From Parcubacteria group bacterium (lineage in GTDB: Bacteria > Patescibacteriota > Minisyncoccia > SW-4-49-11), in assembly GCA_003565105.1 (NCBI GenBank), contig PXDG01000182.1:1-9262 (forward strand): 9,262 nt of DNA, read 5' to 3'. The notes below the pieces were generated by a model. It had not been told where the DNA came from, made no database searches, and saw only the letters and a list, made by a program, of their open reading frames with translations. The translations under genes and the position numbers were made by a program. Shown in pieces: positions 7,335-9,262 of this stretch (positions within the stretch are counted from its first letter, which is position 1; each line of letters begins with the position of its first letter).

Positions 7335-7742
7335 ATGTTTAAAAACCTCAATATTCATTTCTTGTTACATCACAATGGATCCCTCAAATCTTCAATAAAG
7401 AAGATACTTGGAGGTGTATTACTCGGTATTCCTCACATAACCTTTGCAGGACCACTTGCAGACGGACTTGAAAGTTTTGAGCAATCAAATTCTGGCCTCA
7501 GAACTGAGGGAGGCTTGATTGAATTTGTTGCCAATCTCATTAGTTGGGGATTAGGCTTAGTAGGAACGGTGTTTTTTGTTATAATTCTGCTCAATGGGTT
7601 CAAATATATGACAGCAGGAGGAAATACCACAGCCTCTCAGGAATCAGTGAAAGCCATAACAAATGCAGTAATAGGCTTGGTTATCATTATGGGAGCCTTT
7701 TTAATTACAAATTACGTGGCCAGCGCACTCTTATCGGTTTAA
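7335..7742 (+). CDS. TrbC/VirB2-like T4SS pilin paralogue P1
   Basis: This 135-aa protein has a long basic signal peptide (about 1-38, ending ITFA before GPLADG). The mature part is a hydrophobic hairpin: helix 1 at about 61-88, a short polar loop after the GG pair (KYMTAGGNTTASQESVK) and helix 2 at about 107-131 containing TNAVIGLVII. This architecture fits the TrbC/VirB2 family of conjugative or type IV secretion pilins, which pack as helical hairpins in a pilus or sit in the inner membrane beforehand. It differs from P2-P4: the loop has NTTASQ where they have acidic D.E/D.. residues, and the TGTG motif before helix 1 is missing. I chose ATG 7335 because the -10 box at 7308-7313 lies inside the longer in-frame extension from 7290. 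P2 follows after 12 nt. Confidence 0.75.
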   Translation: MFKNLNIHFLLHHNGSLKSSIKKILGGVLLGIPHITFAGPLADGLESFEQSNSGLRTEGGLIEFVANLISWGLGLVGTVFFVIILLNGFKYMTAGGNTTASQESVKAITNAVIGLVIIMGAFLITNYVASALLSV

Positions 7743-7754
7743 TGTTTTGCTTTT

Positions 7755-8090
7755 ATGCGTAATTTAATACAAGAACGATTGATTACTAGTATTCTAGGGG
7801 CGGAAAAACCACCGCCACTTGCTGTCCCTACAGGAACAGGGTCTATTGAGTCAGGAGATCTTGGAACCTTCATTGCAGGCATTATTACCTGGACTCTAGC
7901 AATGTTAGGTGTCGTTTTCTTGTGCCTGATTCTCTTTGCAGGGTTTCAGTATGCCACAGCAGGAGGAGATAATGAGAAGACGAAAAAAGCTTTAGCATTA
8001 ATTCAAAATGGAGTTATTGGGATAATTATTATTGGATTCTCATACGTTATTGCCAATACTGTTCTAAGTGCTTTCATCACGACACCCTAA
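7755..8090 (+). CDS. TrbC/VirB2-like T4SS pilin paralogue P2, lacking a signal peptide
   Basis: This 111-aa protein shares the pilin hairpin: helix 1 at about 36-63, loop FQYATAGGDNEKTKKA (64-79) and helix 2 at about 81-107 (IQNGVIGIIII...ANTVLSAF). Before helix 1 it has VPTGTGSIES, the same motif as in P3 and P4. It has no recognisable signal peptide. The first 20 residues (MRNLIQERLITSILGAEKPP) are short and only weakly hydrophobic, and a TAA at 7740-7742 closes the frame just upstream, so no longer start is possible. It probably inserts through helix 1 or is an accessory subunit. It lies 12 nt after P1 with no promoter between, so the pair is likely co-transcribed. No Shine-Dalgarno is present. 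No terminator hairpin follows before the P3 promoter. Confidence 0.75.
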   Translation: MRNLIQERLITSILGAEKPPPLAVPTGTGSIESGDLGTFIAGIITWTLAMLGVVFLCLILFAGFQYATAGGDNEKTKKALALIQNGVIGIIIIGFSYVIANTVLSAFITTP

Positions 8091-8102
8091 TACATAAATG
8101 AT

Positions 8103-8111
8103 TTATCCACA
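8103..8111 (+). promoter_or_regulatory. DnaA-box-like 9-mer upstream of the P3 promoter
   Basis: TTATCCACA is an exact match to the E. coli-type strong DnaA box. It ends 9 bp before the -35 of the P3 promoter. A single exact 9-mer can occur by chance in an AT-rich window of this size (roughly 0.1 expected by hand), so the function is uncertain. Confidence 0.35.
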
Positions 8112-8120
8112 ATTTTGTTA

Positions 8121-8149
8121 TTGACTAATTACAAAAAGTAAGATATTAT
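8121..8149 (+). promoter_or_regulatory. Sigma70-type promoter for pilin P3
   Basis: TTGACT (8121-8126, five of six) and TATTAT (8144-8149, five of six) are separated by the ideal 17 bp. Transcription near 8156 gives a leader of about 30 nt to the ATG at 8187. This promoter sits in the 96-bp gap after P2, so P3 can be expressed apart from P1-P2. Confidence 0.75.
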
Positions 8150-8186
8150 TGTATCAGCGAATGGTTATACTTAATTAACACGTTCT

Positions 8187-8582
8187 ATGAGCACAAATAT
8201 TAGTAAAGCTAAAAAATTAATACATAGGGTAGCCTTGCCTGCTATGCTTGCAGCTCCTCTATTGGTATCAGCTGGTCCACAGACCCCTCAAAATACCGCG
8301 TCTTTCGATCCTGGAACATTAGTTACAGGTACTGGAGTCTTTGAATCAACAAGCATTACTGGAACCATCGCCTTGGTAATTCGGTTTGCATTAGGGTTCT
8401 TAGGAATTGTAATTTTCTTAATATTCTTACTTGCTGGATTTGAATATGCAACTTCAGGAGGAGATGAAGATAAGTCAAAGAAAGCAACCTCTCGAATGGT
8501 CAACGCTATCATTGGACTTATCATTATTTTCTTTGCTTTCGTTGCTTCCAATGCAATTCTTGGTTTTGTTTTCAGTCAGTAA
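8187..8582 (+). CDS. TrbC/VirB2-like T4SS pilin paralogue P3
   Basis: This 131-aa protein has a signal peptide of about 29 residues (ending LLVSA before GPQTP). A Pro/Thr-rich segment with VTGTGVFES follows, then helix 1 (about 59-84, RFALGFLGIVIF), the charged loop FEYATSGGDEDKSKKA and helix 2 (about 103-129, NAIIGLIIIFFAFVASNAILGFVF). It ends almost directly after helix 2. It is the closest relative of P4: in the 23 codons from NAIIGL to GFV the two differ at only two residues although the DNA is about 77% identical. In a pilus system the mature hairpin would be the polymerised subunit, but that is family knowledge, not shown here. It has its own promoter and a strong hairpin after the stop, so it is probably monocistronic. 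No Shine-Dalgarno is present. Confidence 0.8.
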   Translation: MSTNISKAKKLIHRVALPAMLAAPLLVSAGPQTPQNTASFDPGTLVTGTGVFESTSITGTIALVIRFALGFLGIVIFLIFLLAGFEYATSGGDEDKSKKATSRMVNAIIGLIIIFFAFVASNAILGFVFSQ

Positions 8583-8600
8583 AACATTATATATACTCAG

Positions 8601-8638
8601 AAATAGAAAAGAGAGTTTCAAAGCTCTCTTTTCTATTT
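8601..8638 (+). terminator. Perfect 15-bp hairpin terminator after P3
   Basis: AAATAGAAAAGAGAG (8601-8615) and CTCTCTTTTCTATTT (8624-8638) are exact reverse complements around an 8-nt loop (TTTCAAAG). The stem starts 18 nt after the P3 stop. Its outer A/T part supplies A-tract and T-rich flanks on both strands, as in an intrinsic terminator, though the stem is modest in G+C and no long separate T-run follows. Confidence 0.8.
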
Positions 8639-8679
8639 AACACAAAACATACTCGTGTCTTAATTGTGAACTTTAACAT

Positions 8680-8688
8680 TGTGGACAA
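8680..8688 (-). promoter_or_regulatory. DnaA-box-like 9-mer upstream of the P4 promoter
   Basis: TGTGGACAA on the + strand reads TTGTCCACA on the - strand, one mismatch from TTATCCACA. It lies 13 bp upstream of the proposed -35 of P4, nearly the same place as the exact box before P3 but in reverse orientation. It overlaps the second copy of a 9-bp imperfect direct repeat (ATTGTGAAC 8663-8671, ATTGTGGAC 8678-8686, 15 bp apart). Confidence 0.25.
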
Positions 8689-8701
8689 CTTCGTAGTGTC
8701 A

Positions 8702-8730
8702 TTGTACAAAAGTCAAGACTTTGATACAAT
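8702..8730 (+). promoter_or_regulatory. Promoter region for pilin P4, two overlapping candidates
   Basis: Candidate one is TTGTAC (8702-8707), 17 bp, TACAAT (8725-8730), giving a leader of about 20 nt. Candidate two is TTGATA (8721-8726), 17 bp, TAGAAT (8744-8749), each five of six to consensus; it would start transcription at or within a few bases of the ATG at 8758, making a leaderless mRNA. The two cannot be separated by eye. An inverted repeat fills the spacer of candidate one. Confidence 0.55.
8709..8722. repeat. Inverted repeat in the P4 promoter spacer (operator candidate)
   Basis: AAAGTC (8709-8714), AA, GACTTT (8717-8722) forms a perfect 6-bp inverted repeat with a 2-bp centre. It lies wholly between the -35 and -10 of the first P4 promoter candidate and overlaps the -35 of the second by two bases. 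This is a typical place for a dimeric repressor or a MerR-type activator. It is short enough to be chance, and no regulator gene is in the window. Confidence 0.35.
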
Positions 8731-8757
8731 AAGTATACATCCTTAGAATAATCTAAT

Positions 8758-9192
8758 ATGAAGATACCAAAGATCATTACCCGTGCTCCTTTATACAGTG
8801 CACTCATCGTCTTGTCTGCCGCCATAGCTCAGGCAGGATTCCAGGCTCCCGACGCCGAAAAACCTCCCGCAGGAGCACTTCCTACTGGGACTGGATTATT
8901 TCAAAGTACGAGCTTGATTGGAACAGTAGCTTTAGTCATACAGTTCGCACTTGGATTTCTTGGTATTATTACACTTTCCATAATGCTCTTTGCAGGATTT
9001 CAATATGCAATAGCAGGAGGAGATGATGAGAAAACCAAAAAAGCTGTTAAAATGATTTCCAACGCTATTGTTGGATTAATTATTATCTTCTTTGCCTTTG
9101 TCCTTTCGAATGCTATCCTTGGATTTGTGTTTGATCAGCCGAGCGGAGGAATCACTCAGCACAGCGGAATCAGTATAATTTTGCCACTTTAA
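8758..9192 (+). CDS. TrbC/VirB2-like T4SS pilin paralogue P4
   Basis: This 144-aa protein has a signal peptide (about 1-26, ending AIAQA before GFQAP). A Pro/Ala-rich segment with LPTGTGLFQS follows, then helix 1 (about 53-79, QFALGFLGI), loop FQYAIAGGDDEKTKKA (81-96) and helix 2 (about 98-124, SNAIVGLIIIFFAFVLSNAILGFVF). Unlike P3 it continues past helix 2 with about 20 residues: a polar Gly/Ser/Gln/His stretch and a hydrophobic end (SIILPL). The tail might cap or distinguish the subunit. A stop codon (TAA at 8749-8751) just upstream in frame fixes the start at ATG 8758. The next gene starts 4 nt after its stop, so the two are probably co-transcribed. It has no Shine-Dalgarno sequence. Confidence 0.8.
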   Translation: MKIPKIITRAPLYSALIVLSAAIAQAGFQAPDAEKPPAGALPTGTGLFQSTSLIGTVALVIQFALGFLGIITLSIMLFAGFQYAIAGGDDEKTKKAVKMISNAIVGLIIIFFAFVLSNAILGFVFDQPSGGITQHSGISIILPL

Positions 9193-9196
9193 TTTT

Positions 9197-9262
9197 ATGA
9201 GAAGAATACCGTTACTTTTACTAGTCTTTTTTATCAGTATTCATTTGATGACTGGAGCTGAG
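9197..9262 (+). CDS. Start of a secreted or membrane protein gene (cut by the window end)
   Basis: Twenty-two codons are visible, opening MRRIPLLLLVFFISIH and ending LMTGAE at the window edge. Two arginines followed by a leucine/phenylalanine-rich core and a possible cleavage region (TGA) make a typical Sec signal peptide, so the product is probably exported. The ATG lies 4 nt after the P4 stop and has no Shine-Dalgarno, like its neighbours, and the two genes are likely co-transcribed. The family cannot be told from what is visible. Its place after the pilins suggests another component of the same surface system, but that is only context. Confidence 0.6.
   Translation, partial: MRRIPLLLLVFFISIHLMTGAE

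Noticed and set aside
8878..8895. LPTGTG in P4 as an LPxTG sortase motif
   Set aside because: The residue order does not fit LPxTG, and the motif is N-terminal to helix 1, not just before a C-terminal helix with a basic tail.
1..9262. CRISPR arrays, tRNA/rRNA genes, insertion sequences or attachment sites
   Set aside because: No spaced direct repeats, tRNA-like cloverleaf, rRNA stretch, transposase or terminal inverted repeats were seen. The gaps are short (at most 175 bp) and hold only promoters and one terminator.

Overview
This AT-rich window (about 38-40% GC by eye) reads as a chromosomal segment of a Candidate Phyla Radiation (Patescibacteria) bacterium or a close relative. The pointers are gene content (a solute-binding protein without permeases, a cluster of TrbC/VirB2-like two-helix pilins, a gyrA preceded by a ligand-less metallo-beta-lactamase-fold gene), no Shine-Dalgarno sequence at any start, and very short leaders. 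Every gene reads under the standard bacterial code. TGA acts as a stop at 5276-5278, so the UGA=Gly code of Gracilibacteria/Absconditabacteria is not supported. I cannot name the class. All genes are on the + strand.

Layout. (1) 2-124 is the 3' end of gatB. (2) An extended -10 promoter at about 147-155 leads a two-gene unit: a degenerate metallo-beta-lactamase-fold protein (194-826) and gyrA (837-3311). (3) A promoter at 3318-3347 leads a tight four-gene unit: a SAM-dependent methyltransferase (3381-3926), a membrane-anchored family 1 solute-binding protein (3929-5278), a modular secreted/membrane protein (5275-6588) and a C-terminally anchored surface protein (6598-7272). The modular protein carries Dickkopf-like cysteine repeats, a pilin-like hairpin and a disulfide-rich lysozyme/transglycosylase-like domain. 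(4) From 7285 to the end lies an array of four small pilin paralogues, here P1 to P4, split over three promoters. P1-P2 form a pair, P3 stands alone and is closed by a perfect 15-bp hairpin, and P4 is followed by the start of another secreted-protein gene cut off by the window end.

How the genes may work together. Regions 3 and 4 look like part of a cell-surface apparatus. Five copies of the same two-helix hairpin are present, four free-standing and one embedded in the modular protein. A wall-cleaving-like domain and two further surface proteins sit beside them, which resembles the VirB1/VirB2 part of a type IV secretion or conjugation-like system. No ATPase (VirB4), VirB6 or other core subunit is visible, so the function of the apparatus is inference. 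The most distinctive items are the pilin/lysozyme fusion whose catalytic glutamate appears displaced, the loss of every metal ligand in the gyrA-linked metallo-beta-lactamase-fold protein, and DnaA-box-like sites just upstream of the P3 and P4 promoters.
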